From the NCBI GenBank assembly GCA_030704615.1, contig CM060733.1, positions 43,710,001-43,774,000 on the forward strand: a stretch of DNA of 64,000 bases. The letters are read 5' to 3'. Every line of letters begins with the position of its first letter. The first letter of the stretch is position 1. Made by a program: the position numbers and the translations under genes. Positions 45,290-57,112 of this stretch are shown piece after piece. This DNA comes from Takakia lepidozioides. Taxonomy: Eukaryota; Streptophyta; Takakiopsida; Takakiales; Takakiaceae. Below the pieces are notes generated by a model. The model was not told the DNA's origin. It made no database searches and saw nothing but the letters and a program-made list of their open reading frames with translations.

Positions 45290-45963
45290 ATATTGTCCAG
45301 AGTGCACCACCAGAGCACTCAATGACCTGTGACTACAATTTAGAACCATTCCTCAAGATGCACAAGATAAAATGTAGCATGGTTGAGTTGCAACTGGATC
45401 CTCTGGTTGCAATTCATATACTTGAAACCTAGTTTGAATAGTGTAAACGAAAAAAAACCACCTCCATGTAGTTTGATAAATTCGACGTAAGTATGGAAGG
45501 CATTCAGGCATTTTGAAGACCACTCGGTGCGCATCCACCACACTCCATCTGCAATACATACTTACAAGAGCAATCCCCACTTGGACATCTGACACAAATC
45601 CAGCTTTGATGATACAATCTGCTTGCCCATTTCTAGGGCGGTCGGGCTGGCACACGCATGGAGGGCGCTGATGAAGGTGATGTTGTTTGGCTTCATGCCT
45701 TCTACTAGTTGCATTTGTTGAAAGAGGTCCAAAGCCTCTTCACTGTGCCCTTGGTGAGCATATCCTGCCATCATCCCAGTCCATGCAGAGACCACATCAT
45801 TGTGTCAAATACGACGCGTGTATCCCCCACACACCCGCATTTGCAATACATACAGACAAGTGCAGTCCCCACTTGGACATCTGATTCAAAACTAGCTCTG
45901 ATTATGCCGCCGTGTAGCGCTTGCCCTGTTCGAGTGCTGCTGGGCTGGCACATGCATTGAGAA
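45290..45963 (-). pseudogene. PPR gene fragment captured inside the hAT element
   Basis: Minus-strand pieces: RASFESDVQVGTALVCMYCK, then GMMAGYAHQGHSEEALDLFQ, MKPNNITFISALHACASPTA, and a repeat of SDVQVGIALVSMYC with VVDAHRVVFKMPE. These are PLS-type PPR motifs covering about one and a half triplets. Frame changes and stops interrupt it and there is no start or DYW end. It is not close to the 303-bp units of the PPR gene at 51,941, so the donor was another PPR gene. Confidence 0.8.
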
Positions 45964-47449
45964 TGTCCACATATTCTGAGAAGTGATCTGCAATCATATC
46001 CATCAGATATAGCCCTATATCTTCAGGGACAATCCTGCCTCATGTGAAAACCTGTATTTAGTCTTTCTTGCATATGAGAGAGGTGGGCTTCAACTTCAAA
46101 ATATGAGGTTCAGGGACTTGGCTTGGTCTTGCCATTGGACCTCAAACTCCTCTGGGTGGCAGTTGGACTCCTTACCACCTAAAAGCAACATTGTTTCAGC
46201 CCACCCTAGTACATGAGACTCGCCCCAAAATTGCCATAGCTCCAATGACAATCTGGTGAAGGGCATGTGGATACAAGGTGAACTAACATCATCGTCAAAA
46301 CACAATGCTGATTTCAGACTGCCAATGTTACCATTTGCCACAAATTGCTGAAGAGAATTTACTCATAACATGTTTGCCACAACTGCTAGAGAGAAAGAGA
46401 TAGAGGGGAGGGAGAGGGAGAGAGAATGTACTCGTAAGATGGTGTTTGCCATAGCCTTGTGGCCAATTACCACCATCATGAAGTAGTAACCAACAGCAAT
46501 ATGTTGTGCCAAAAACCAATCCACGCTGCACTCATCTCCACCTACAGCCTGCAACAACAGAGCAACTCCACAATTTGGGCAACAGACATGTAAAGACTTT
46601 AGCTTCAGTATCAGAGCATGGCCTGGTCATGTGGACTTTGTGACAATGCTATAAGCTCTTGGTTGAGATAAACAGCGATGCAAGTGCCAAAGCTCCACCA
46701 ACCACATAGAAAATAAAAATGTACTTGTGAGACTGTTTGTTGCAAGTTGCAACTTTGAGACCATAGACTCGGGAAATGAGAAAGCAGAAAAAGAAATAAA
46801 CTTACAACATCAAGGAAGCTCAAAGAGCTTTTGGGACAAAGAAAGCATATTAATAAAAAGAAAGGTGGTTCCCCTAACAAGCTCTCGACAAACAACCATT
46901 CATCAAGAGATTCAAACCTGGACCAGTGCAATTGTCGTGCAGGAATTGCATTTGTTTAAGATAACTAGAAAAACCCACGTGCCTCAGCACGATAGTATAA
47001 TCTGGCATGTTAATGAGAAAATACTGCTCAATAGCTAGGGTAGAAATGTAGCCATAGAAACAATTTATGAAACGAACAAGTAGAGACATTAGAAGCATTT
47101 AGTTTTCAAACCTCAATTGATGTCACAGACCTTGAGGGTAGGGAGAAGAAACAAGAGAGAGAGAGAAAGAAAAAGAAAGGGAAGAGAGAAGAGAGAGTAC
47201 TTATGTCATTCCAACAACATGTAGTGTTCATGTGGACTTTATGATATCATAAAGCCCGGTTTAGGCACCTTCAAATTGCCCCAATCCAACTCTTTCTACA
47301 TACCCCCTTCTGTCATATCCGCACCAGAAAAGCAGATGTGGGGTATTCCAAGTACAATTGGCTAGTCCAACTAGCTAATCATGAGGCCATGATCTGAAAG
47401 GCTCAAATCCTCAAAAAAACCTGCTTTTTCTATGACATCATAGTTATCC

Positions 47450-49530
47450 ACGGCTAGGGTTGCCTCTCCAACCATGAAATCTTTCAGATCTCCTCTAGGT
47501 TTACAATCATATTGAGGTCATCTGGCCAATTTTTGATCACCATAACCAGCCTGTCAAGATTCTCAACCTGCAAACAACAACGACGGAGTGCTGTGAGGAC
47601 ATCTGCAAGACTAAAAACTCGTTCGGTCCCAATTTGGACCCCGGGATGCCAAAGATTTGTTTTGCAAGATATGCAACGTTGGGAAATTGTTGCTCGTGAT
47701 CACGCCACCATAACAAGGGATCGGTTGTTGCAGCTATAGGAACAATGAGTCGCCGAAATAATGAAAGTTCAGCCTTCACTACTGCAACACTTGCTTCTTC
47801 GTTTGATGTTCCCACACCAAACATATTGTTGTCCTCATATGTTTTAGGAGATGAAACAACTTCAGACTCGCATGTAGCCGGGTTCAGCCGCTTAAAATAA
47901 ACCATCAGCAAAGGCAATAGATATTTCTGGTCATAGTCCTGAACAAGTTGTACAACAGCGTCACAGCCCACATATATTTTGACACAAGTTTCAGCCCTTG
48001 AAACGAGGATCCAACATAAGTGCAAAAACATATTATGCGCCTTGCGTGCATCAAAATGCCGTAGAAATGCAAGGAAAGGTTTGAGAACATGTAACACCTC
48101 TTGTCGTATCCTGCTTTTCAGTAGGAGAAACTCCAATTCGAACACATCTGGCGGTTGTGTCTCTCATCAAACTCCAACATCTCCCTTTGCATGATAACTG
48201 AGATGGATATGGACGCGTTGAGTGCATCAGAAAGTAACCAATGACCTCGAGATTGGTTTGCACTCAAGCTGTCACAACAGATTTCACAACCTCTGCAATA
48301 GCCCAGATTTGGGGCTTAGGAACTCTTTGCTGGAGCGTCAGACTTTGACGACCATAACAAGTGACAATGGCCTCTTTGAACTCCATGGTTTCTTCAAACA
48401 TTATCACCTTTGATGCAAATCTGATTTTGACAGAGTTTTCAGTTTCTGAGGCCGTAACCCTGAATCCACACAGGCCTTGTTCCACTCAATTCTGCCCTTT
48501 CCACTTTTCTTGGTCCATGTGATGTTTTTTGTAGTGACTCTCGAGCATCGGAAAATGAAACCTCCTTGAAATCTACACAAACTTTGGCCTCATTTGTTGC
48601 GTATTGGCATGCTTTAGACATCACATGTGCAAAGCATATGCCCTCAAAAACTGTAAGGGATTCCAAAACATCGCATGATACGACAGATCTGAGAGGCAGC
48701 CATTGTGCTCAAATTACCTCCTTCATCCTTGACAAAGGCAATAATGCATCTAGTCAAATCAAAAACTGTCGAGTAAGGTTTTCAACTGAACTGCCATCGC
48801 TACCACTGATGTGTTAGACACTTCAAATAGACCACAGTAACATGAACATGAACCCACTCAGAACTAATGAAATTGATTACCAAGGCAAAAGTGTCGACTC
48901 CACCCCTGCTCATCCATAAATCGAAGCTGGCAGATGTAGAGACACAACTTCCAAGGGAAGGCAACACATGACGATCCATCGTCTTAGCAACCATTGACGG
49001 CAAAACCTCGTCCACAAATTGTCTCCGTGAAGGAAATATGACACGAGGACACCGCCTCAAAACCAATCTTCTAAGCCACAAATTTTCAACAGATGAGAGG
49101 GCCCTAACTTTTAGCAATGTAAAGTGTAAGGTCTTCCAAAAATTGCACTTGCTGCTCATCTGTTTGCTTGTAAGGATTTGTGGACCCCAAGTATGATGTA
49201 ATGCCAAACTTTGTTCATTTCTTACTTGCTTGACGGCTGTGCTCGAGCTTCGCAGATCCTTCGCAGCCAAATGCGCTTTCATCATAGCAAGCAATTCCGG
49301 ATGAGCAACGTCAACATGCTTGCGCATGACAGTGATACCATATAGCTTGTTGTATTTCACAAGACCTTTCCGGAGCACATTACGCTTACCAACAAGCTGA
49401 TTGGAAGTCATAGGCTGGGATCGACAGACAATACAACGCAATATCTGAGGATTGACATGGTCCACCTCAGCTGCATCATTCAACGCAAAAAATGACCAAC
49501 AGACAGAGCCTCTATTGTGTGGTTTCTAGA
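47450..49530 (-). pseudogene. hAT transposase pseudogene, copy 2
   Basis: The best-preserved segment (49,483-48,800) holds the BED finger CIVC ... MRKHVDVAH, SFDLWMSRGGVDTFALVI and EWVHVHVTVV. Then, in other frames, come KACQYATNEAK, FASKVIMFEETMEF, LEFLLLKSRIRQEVLHVLKP (about 48,130) and WWRDHEQQFPNVAYLAKQIF (about 47,700), followed by the ERVFS-equivalent region. Complete in layout but with several frameshifts. Confidence 0.85.
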
Positions 49531-50120
49531 ATTTGCCCTGTGCTTGCAAAACAAGGAGCTGCTGTTGTGCAAGTTTGATTTGCGGATCTTCAAACCTCAT
49601 CCACTATAGCAAGATCATGCCCAATTTGCTCACCTCAGTGTCATCATGTGGCAAAATGTTGGAAAATGCAGGGATTTCATATGCTTGCAAGGCACAACTA
49701 GCTTGCTCATCCATGATTTCTCGAGGGAGCCCAGAGGCTGTAGACTCCAAGCTCGTAACAATGTTGGTCTGCCATCGCATTTGGGCGCTCAGAGAATTAA
49801 CACGATAGAGATCTTCAGAAGGCGGCTGCATAATCACTACTCATGAATGCAGCTCGGTTGTAATCACATCTCAAGGTCTTCTTCAAAAGTTGATACCGGG
49901 CTGATTTTCAAAGGTTTTAGTCAGGTTCCATGATGTAGTCAGCCAGGTTTCCCCCCCCCCTTTCCAGCTTGGGCGAGTAAGTGGCGAGATGGCCCTCGCC
50001 GGTTCCAACTCAAGCCGGGTCACCAAAACTTGGGTGGCTGGTCTCTATAGTATGATACCATGACTATTACCCGGCGGGTATATATGTCAACATATATACC
50101 CGCCCAACACTGGTTAACAT

Positions 50121-51940
50121 TGTCAAAAATATCAAAGGGCTTTACAGGAGGAAGAAGGTTGGGTACGACATTGAGATAAGCGGAGGATGTCATGGTCGGC
50201 ACCAAGGATGTGTGCAAACGTGCTCTTGAAGCGGCCTCCGCTGCCGCTGCCTCTTCTAGGTGCGTTCCTTGTTGTATGCGGGCCAAGATTTGTCGACAAG
50301 TTCTTTCGGAGTCTGCACCCAACCTTGAATGCGCTGAAGACCAGCGTAAAATACTCTGACAGCGGCAGTTATGCACTGCGAAATGTTGCGAGATTGTGGT
50401 GGGCAACCCATCAACGGATTCGAGGTTATGAAAACAACGAATCGGGTTTGCTGCGTTCCTCGGACAAATACATTAGGGTGAACGTCGAGATAGCGACATG
50501 GAGACTGGCACGAGGAAACAGTCGATCAAAATGGGAGCCGGAACGCCCGCAGCAAACCATGTCCTCTCCTCACGTCCACCATCACCTGGCAACTGGTTGA
50601 ACAACATGCTGAAATCCTCGGAGGGAAAATCCCGAAAAAATAGTGACTTGGTTAAAACAGTGCTACTCAGATGCACATTGGTGGCTCTCACAGACCAATC
50701 CAAATCTCCAGACTACAGATGTAGGCAGTGCACACAGAGGTCCTGTGGACGAAGGATTGGTTCTATCCTCCTTGGGTGAACGGAAGCTAATCGCCATGAC
50801 TCAAGGCGGAGACAGTTTGGTGATGGTGGAAATATATCAGAACACGGTTCTGATTTTGGTGTGGATGGTGGAGTTCCTTCGAAGCTTGAGGTTGGAAGTG
50901 AGTGTGACTGGCAAGGAGCCTGATTAGAAGGGAGCCTTCTATGCACAAGCCAGCTGTAAGTTCGGACATGTTCCTCGTTGTGTTACTTAAGATAGAGTCG
51001 AGAGTGACTCGCACGAATGCTGTCGAAAGATACACTTGAACTCCTGTCTAAAGGAACCTGTCAGAGTTTTGATGCTCTTGGAGTTTCTGGCATGAAGGTA
51101 AAAATGGAGCATGGAACAGCACTGGCAAGTGTTCTTTAAAGATCGCCACAATGGCAAGGTGTGGCTTCTTCATGTGAAGGAGTTTGTCTGTTCTGAGAAG
51201 GTGGTTCTTCCTTTCAGTGTCATAGGTCGTCTTCCCAGGCAGGCCTGAACATGCATTGCACAAGGGATTTCCTTGATGTTTATGGGGAGGATTGGCTTGG
51301 TCTTAGGAGGCTGTGTTATCAACTATGACTGCTCAGCTGCACCCTGGTGGTTCTCACAGACAAATCCAAAATCACCGGAATACAGACATAAGTAGTGCAC
51401 ACATCACAGGCTGGTTGAATCCTCCTTGGGTGACAGCAAAGCTACCTCCTTCAAGCACAATGTGGTGAGGGAACCTTCTGCAACACAGGCTCGTAATATC
51501 TCTTTCAAATTTGTCCTTACTGTTTCATGGATTCTGTAAGTTAGCACATGTTGGATGGATCTATGGTGGTATGTGTTTTGAACGTGTCGCTGCCACGGGG
51601 GTTGCAGGCAAATATCTGAACACTCAAAATAGAGACATGGAGAAGCTTTGAAGAAACACTTTCCAAAACCCAGTCAATGGTGGGACAATAGAGGCAGAAA
51701 GGTGAATGCCCTTTATGGTACAGCAGAGCAGAGAACAAGATGCATTGAAAAACTTGCTTGCAAATTGTCACCTCCCTCCCTCCCCAACACATTCTCAAAG
51801 TCTTTTCGGCAATTCAGCATAGGGGCTGGTAAGTAGGGTTGGAGTGTTTGCTAGACTTATTGTTGTCTTTGTCAGATACTATCTGCAAGGGGAGGACTAT
51901 GCATCGTTGTGAAGGCAGGGATATCTGAAGGATGAATTGA
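50121..51940. other. Spacer between hAT copy 2 and the PPR gene
   Basis: No recognised gene. The ORF at 50,187-50,600 (plus) has no domain. A diverged direct repeat of about 120 bp, containing GTGGCTCTCACAGACCAATC near 50,683 and GGTGGTTCTCACAGACAAAT near 51,347, ends in ATCCTCCTTGGGTGA in both copies (50,766 and 51,421). Confidence 0.45.
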
Positions 51941-54561
51941 GTGTGGGTGCAGATCCATCCAAGAGAACTGAATTCCAAGCACAAGTTTACCACTGAGCGA
52001 CTATGGATTCATCGCTACAAAAAACCTGCATGGGTAGAAGGTCCACTGGAAGGAGCTGCAGCACAGTCCATGGAATCAGGCACCACCACTATGACCACTG
52101 CTTCTGGAAGAGGACTAAGAGGAATCCACATGATAGCTTCTGGCACTTCTGGGAATGTGAGGACATTGTGTGAGGCAGGACAACTGAAAGAGGCTATGCA
52201 CATTTTGAACAAAGGCTTTTCTGTAGCCTCTGATACTTACGTCTGTCTATTGCATAAGTGCATCAAGATGAAAAACCTAGCAGTGGGAAAGCAGGTTCAT
52301 GCCCACATTATCCAAAGTGGATTGAAGCCAAACTTGTTTCTACACAATGCCCTTGTTGACATGTATGTCAAGTGTGGGAGCCTTGGGGATGCATACCGAG
52401 TGTTTGAAAAAATGCCTGAACGAAATACCTTTTCATGGACTGTAATGATGGCAGGATATACCAAGCATGGGTTTGGTAGGAATGCCTTGGACACCTATGA
52501 GCAAATGATACAGGACGGGGTGAAACCTGACCAGGTCACGTTTGTTTGTGTTTGCAATGCGTGTGCGAGCCTGGCAGCCCTGGAAAAGGGCAAAGAAGTC
52601 CATGCTGAGATTGAGAAAGCTGGAATTGTACCAAATATGATTCTGAGCAGTACCCTGGTGGACATGTATGCCAAATGCGGTAGCATCAAGGATGCGAAGG
52701 GAGTGTTCGACAATATGGCTGGACGAAATGTAGTCTCATGGAGTGCAATGATTGCAGGATATGCCGAGCATGGGTGCGGGGTGGAGGCTTTGGAGACATA
52801 CGAGCAAATGATGTGGGAAGGGGTGACACCCAACCAGGTCACGTTCGTTTGCGTTCTCAAGGCATGTGCCAGCCTGGCAGCCCTAGACAAGGGCAAAGAG
52901 GTCCATGCTGACATCATGAGAACTGGAATTGTGCCGAATGTTATCTTGTACACCACCCTCGTGGACATGTATGCTAAATGTGGGAGCATTGAGGATGCAA
53001 AGGGAGTGTTTGACAATATGGCTGAACAAAATGTGGTGTCGTGGAGTGCGATGATCACAGGATATGCCCAGCATGGGTGCGGGATGGAGGCTTTGGAGAC
53101 CTATGAGCAAATGCTGCAAGCAGGGGTGACACCCAACGAGGTCACATTCATTTCTGTTCTCAAGGCTTGTGCCAGCCTGGCTGCCCTGGAAAAGGGCAAA
53201 GGGGTCCATGCTGACATCAAGAAAGCTAGAATCGCACCCAATGTCATTCTGAATACTACCCTTGTGGACATGTATGCCAAATGCGGGAGCATTTATGATG
53301 CAGAGGTAGTGTTTGAAAACATGGCTGAACGAAATGTGGTGTCCTGGAATGCGATGATCGCAGGATATGCCCAGCATGGGTGCGGGATGGAGGCTTTGGA
53401 GACCTATAAGCAAATGATGGGGAAAGGGGTGAAGCCGGACCAGGTCACATTTGTTTGCATTTGCAATGCGTGTGCAAGCCTGGCAGCCCTGGAGAAGGGA
53501 AAGAAGGTCCATGCTGACATCATGAAAGCTGAAATTGTGCCAGATATCACACTGAGGAATACCCTCATGGACATGTATGCCAAATGTGGGAGCATCGAGG
53601 ATGCAAGGGGAGTGTTTGACAATATGACTGAACGAAATGTGGTGTCATGGAGTGCAATGATTGCAGGATACGCCCAGCATGGATGTTGCAGGGATGCCTG
53701 CAACTATTTGAAGGAATGCAGAAGGAAGGTGTGAGGCCGAACAGTATCACTTATATCGGCGTTCTTCAGGCATGTAGCCATGGGGGCCTCGTGGATGAAG
53801 GCAGATACTACTTTGATTCCCTGAGTCAAGATCATGGCCTCACTCCTACAGTGGAGCACTTTGGCTGCATGGTGGACCTTCTTGGCCGTGCGGGGCAATT
53901 GGACGAGGCCAAGGACTTCATTAGGAAAGTGCCAGTCCAACCTGATGCTGTGGTGTGGAAAGCCTTGCTTGGTGCCTCCCGAATTCATAACAATGTTGAG
54001 GTGGCCGAACGTGCGGCAAAATCTATTCTCAAATGGGATCAACAGGATTCTACAACTTATGTGTTGCTGTTAAATATCTATGCTGCAGCTGGCAGGTGGG
54101 ACGATACCGCAAAGGTTAGAAAAATGATGACAGTCAGAGGTGTCAAAAAGCACCCAGGTTACTGCTGCATTGAGGTTGGCAGCACGGTGCACACATTTGT
54201 TGTAGATGATGAATTGCATCCACAAATTGAGGAAATCCATGCTGAGCTGAGAAGATTGTCTGAGGAGATGAAGGAGGCAGGGTACATGCCTGACACGCGC
54301 TTTGTATTGCACAATATGGAGGAGGAGCAAAAGGAATTGTCTCTTTGTCACCACAGTGAGAAGCTGGCCATTGCTTTTGGGCTGATCAGCACAGCCCCAG
54401 GGACACCTCTTTGTGTCATCAAGAACCTTCGGGTGTGTGGCGACTGCCACATGGCCACCAAGTTTATCTCAAAGATTGTTGGGCGCACGATCGTTGTACG
54501 GGATGCCAACCGTTTTCACCACTTCAAAGATGGGGTTTGTTCTTGTGGGGAGTACTGGTAG
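51941..54561 (+). CDS. PLS-class PPR protein with DYW-type domain (EYW end; one frameshift)
   Basis: Organelle RNA-binding protein that would direct C-to-U editing. Intronless, about 873 residues once one missing C at 53,697-53,698 is allowed for. Without it the frame stops at 53,734. PPR motifs run from [15 protein letters not shown], with repeated [26 protein letters not shown] and [19 protein letters not shown]. Five LVDMY units start at 52,358, 52,661, 52,964, 53,267 and 53,570, an exact 303-bp period (101 residues, one PLS triplet). Then come E and E+ motifs ([32 protein letters not shown]) and the deaminase-like domain with [20 protein letters not shown] and terminal CSCGEYW. The HxE and CxxC zinc/catalytic residues are present. 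The final tripeptide is EYW instead of DYW. No clear targeting peptide is asserted; start chosen as the first Met of the frame. Confidence 0.93.
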
Positions 54562-55492
54562 AATGATGTATTACAATTGAGGTGTGAATAGCTTCATTCA
54601 TTAAACTGCTTGGTTCCACCATTCCCTGGAAATGTTGGCAGGTGGCGTGGGACTTATGTTACATATCAGCCGTTGAGGAGTGAATGAGTAGATTCCCAGA
54701 GGTACCCACCAGGAGGTGGAAACTGAATTAGCTAATGTCCCCACAACCTGGAGTTAACATGGAGGTGAGTCAGAGCTTAGGGGAAGCTCCATCCACACTA
54801 TTCTGTTTGGACTCATCTTCGTGTTCTGCTTTAGTGGGCCTTGGAATCCAGTTCCCCAACTACTGTGAGTTACATCGTGTGACACATGGCTCTGAAGGCA
54901 TTGCACAGAGTTCCTTTTGTTACATGCTACCCACAAACCCTTTTTCACAGCACGCAGGAGATTTTCATGAAATGTGGATTTCCTGCAGAAATGATGAGAA
55001 ATTTGTAAAATAAGTGAAAATACAGAGACAGAAACCGGGGTTGAGGGGGTATAGGGGAAAACCTACACAGCCCTCCAGTTTCGGTTACTCATATTAGGCC
55101 CTCTAAGTCCATGAAGACGATGGGACTCTTCCGCTAGGGGGAATGTACAATGTATTGTGATGGTCGATTAATTTTCCGATTCTTTCTACTACGCTGACAC
55201 TGATGACGGCGAGGGACTCCTTGACCTGGCCGCTGGGGTATAAGGGGGACTAGATATAGGGGAAACCACTCGTGCACACTCGATGTCCGAAGAACTTTCA
55301 GTGTTCTCTCCTTCTCACTCTATCTTTCCCAAACTTCTAGTTTCTGAGTTTGACTCTGGACTCAAGGCTGGGTTTTTCCCTAGCAAATGATTACGGACGG
55401 TTTCTCTAGCCATTCTTCTTTGTAACCTGGTGTCAAACGATATGCTATCCAGGCTTGGGAGTGTGTTTCTCGATCCTGAGCTAGACATACAC
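54562..55492. other. 3' flank of the PPR gene, no gene seen
   Basis: Only a short random ORF (54,735-55,013). TATAGGGGAAAACC at 55,050 and ATATAGGGGAAACC at 55,253 are a short repeated motif about 200 bp apart, possibly a remnant of an LTR or promoter. Confidence 0.35.
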
Positions 55493-56043
55493 TCACTGTT
55501 GTACCGGCGAAGATTCTCTTGCCTTAGTCTGTACTGAAGGACCTATATTTCCTTGAACTACCATGTCAGGAATAAATGAGGTCAAATCTGCATACCTTCC
55601 ATGGAACCGTGGCGATGGAGGCACATCAGTGTGCAATCTTCCAGGTATCTTCCAATCTTCAGGTGGTCGAGGTATGCTGCAATACCTACACTCATCCAGT
55701 CTACGCACATAATGGGACGCCAAGAGCTGGCATACTTGACAATGAGTGAAGAAATCTACCTGCCACCTTAAGTGTGCTGTGAAGGAAAACCTGGGGTGCA
55801 AGGCCCCTAGGTATATCCCCGGGCACGAACAATATGGCCAGTTAAGCCTGTCGTTACACCAGTAGAAATGCTCCGGTGTGTCTGTTGATGAGGTTCACAC
55901 CAAACCCGTTCGTCTATCCACCCTTTCTTGATGGCTTTCCGTTGAGCTAAGCGATCGATGTACGCTTCTATTATAAGTTGAATTTCTGGTTCATGTTGCC
56001 AGAATCTGTTTCGAATCCTCTTGATCCTAGCCTCAAAAGTCAT
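55493..56043 (-). CDS. Hypothetical protein B, paralogue of the ORF at 56,216
   Basis: Two adjoining minus-strand frames: 56,043-55,807 (MTFEARIKRIRNRFWQHE, AIKKGWIDERVWC) and 55,801-55,493 (FTAHLRWQVDFFTHCQVCQL, IPRPPEDWKIPGR). The order FEAR, basic helix, AHLRWQV, HCQVCQ and RPRP-like matches the longer neighbour on the right. A CxxC pair may bind zinc. Function unknown, probably mobile-element related. Confidence 0.4.
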
Positions 56044-56215
56044 ACCTACTTTAGAAATTCATGCGGCAAATTCTTATCACTCCAAAGCATGATGTGGATG
56101 ACGTTTTAGATTTCAAGCATTGCATTGATTGTGCCAACTGACGAACATGGTTAAATGAAATGGAAAGCATAATGCAACTGCGGGGTCTTCCCCGATTGCT
56201 GGAGGCAGCTTTTAC

Positions 56216-57112
56216 CTATTCTGTTGCTGGCAAGTCCTCGTCTATTCCCATAGGTGACCCTGGTGCTGAGGTCCAAGGAGAGCTGCTAGCGGAAGAAATA
56301 GCATGCACTATCTTTAAGGGGATGATAGGGAAGAAACTGGTGGGGATTTCCCGTGCAAAGTAAAATGGCGGTGGCCACTCTGGGTCCGCAATGACGCCTT
56401 GAGGAGCTGCTGAAGGAAGACCTTCAATCCAAGTAATATCATGTATGGTCGGCGCCACGTCCAATCGGCCGTCAGTGATCAATTCAATGATCAATGTTGT
56501 TGCACTTGCACTGCGGCTGTTGTAAAATCTGGGTGGACAGATATAGGTGATGGTAGTGTTCGGGTGAGGCAGGCGTTCCTCTACCTCCAGATAGTCTTCT
56601 AATCCACACCCAAACAACCAACACATCCAATCAAAAGGAAGGTCAATAAAACTCTTCTTGGTTAGATAGGAGATAGCTTCTCCAGACCTTCGGATAGTGG
56701 GACGGGGACGATGAAAATCGATTCCCTCGTCAGCAATGGTTCGACATAGAGGGCAACACCCTAAATACGCCACTTGCCAGGCGAGATGTGCTTCGAGCGA
56801 GGATTGCACGTCGAGGTTCCCTAAGAAGGAGGGTTGGCAACATCCAGGCCAACGCGTATTGAACCTGAAAAATGAAGAGATGGGAGAGGTAAGAGCCCTG
56901 TCTCCCAACGGCCCTACTTTGGCCAAAATCCAATACCCACGGTACTCTTCGGCGATGTCCAAGATACGTCTGCGCATTAATCTGCAGACCACAATGGCAT
57001 CTTCTGTCCGCACTTCGCCGGATCGGGTGCCTGAAACAACACGATATAGGCCCACAACGCGAGCCTCAAATGACAAGTGGAAACGATGGGCTGCAATCTG
57101 GTTGATGATCAT
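56216..57112 (-). CDS. Hypothetical protein A (298 codons)
   Basis: Uninterrupted frame from MIINQIAAHRFHLSFEARVV to GSPMGIDEDLPATE. It includes VVCRLMRRRILDIAEEYRGY, SLEAHLAWQVAYLGCCPLCR and a tryptophan-rich DWMCWLFGCGLEDYLEVEER, with a proline-rich tail. The CPLC pair suggests a small zinc ribbon. It resembles the shorter frames at 55,493-56,043, so the pair looks like a tandem duplication. No known domain. About 230 bp upstream (57,330-57,345) a TTGGTGCGTCTGCCAGG reads like a tRNA primer site, hinting at a retroelement gag. That is speculative. Confidence 0.45.
   Translation of the reverse strand: MIINQIAAHRFHLSFEARVVGLYRVVSGTRSGEVRTEDAIVVCRLMRRRILDIAEEYRGYWILAKVGPLGDRALTSPISSFFRFNTRWPGCCQPSFLGNLDVQSSLEAHLAWQVAYLGCCPLCRTIADEGIDFHRPRPTIRRSGEAISYLTKKSFIDLPFDWMCWLFGCGLEDYLEVEERLPHPNTTITYICPPRFYNSRSASATTLIIELITDGRLDVAPTIHDITWIEGLPSAAPQGVIADPEWPPPFYFAREIPTSFFPIIPLKIVHAISSASSSPWTSAPGSPMGIDEDLPATE

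Larger units (their letters stand above)
43867..50112 (-). mobile_element. hAT transposon copy 2, complete termini
   Basis: Ends are CAATGTTGGGCGGGTATGAC at 43,867 and, reverse-complemented at 50,112, CAGTGTTGGGCGGGTATATA. Flanking 8-mers are GTTAACAC (43,859-43,866) and GTTAACAT (50,113-50,120), a 7/8 target duplication of the hAT size. The right 4.04 kb matches copy 1 in inverted orientation. The left 2.2 kb (43,867-46,075) is not in copy 1 and includes a PPR gene fragment. A subterminal hairpin lies at about 50,077-50,100. A-rich runs occupy 44,110-44,230. Confidence 0.88.

Noticed and set aside
52495-53512. Long minus-strand ORFs of 187 and 209 codons
   Set aside because: Antisense shadows of the 303-bp-period PPR units; open because the repeat period is a multiple of three.
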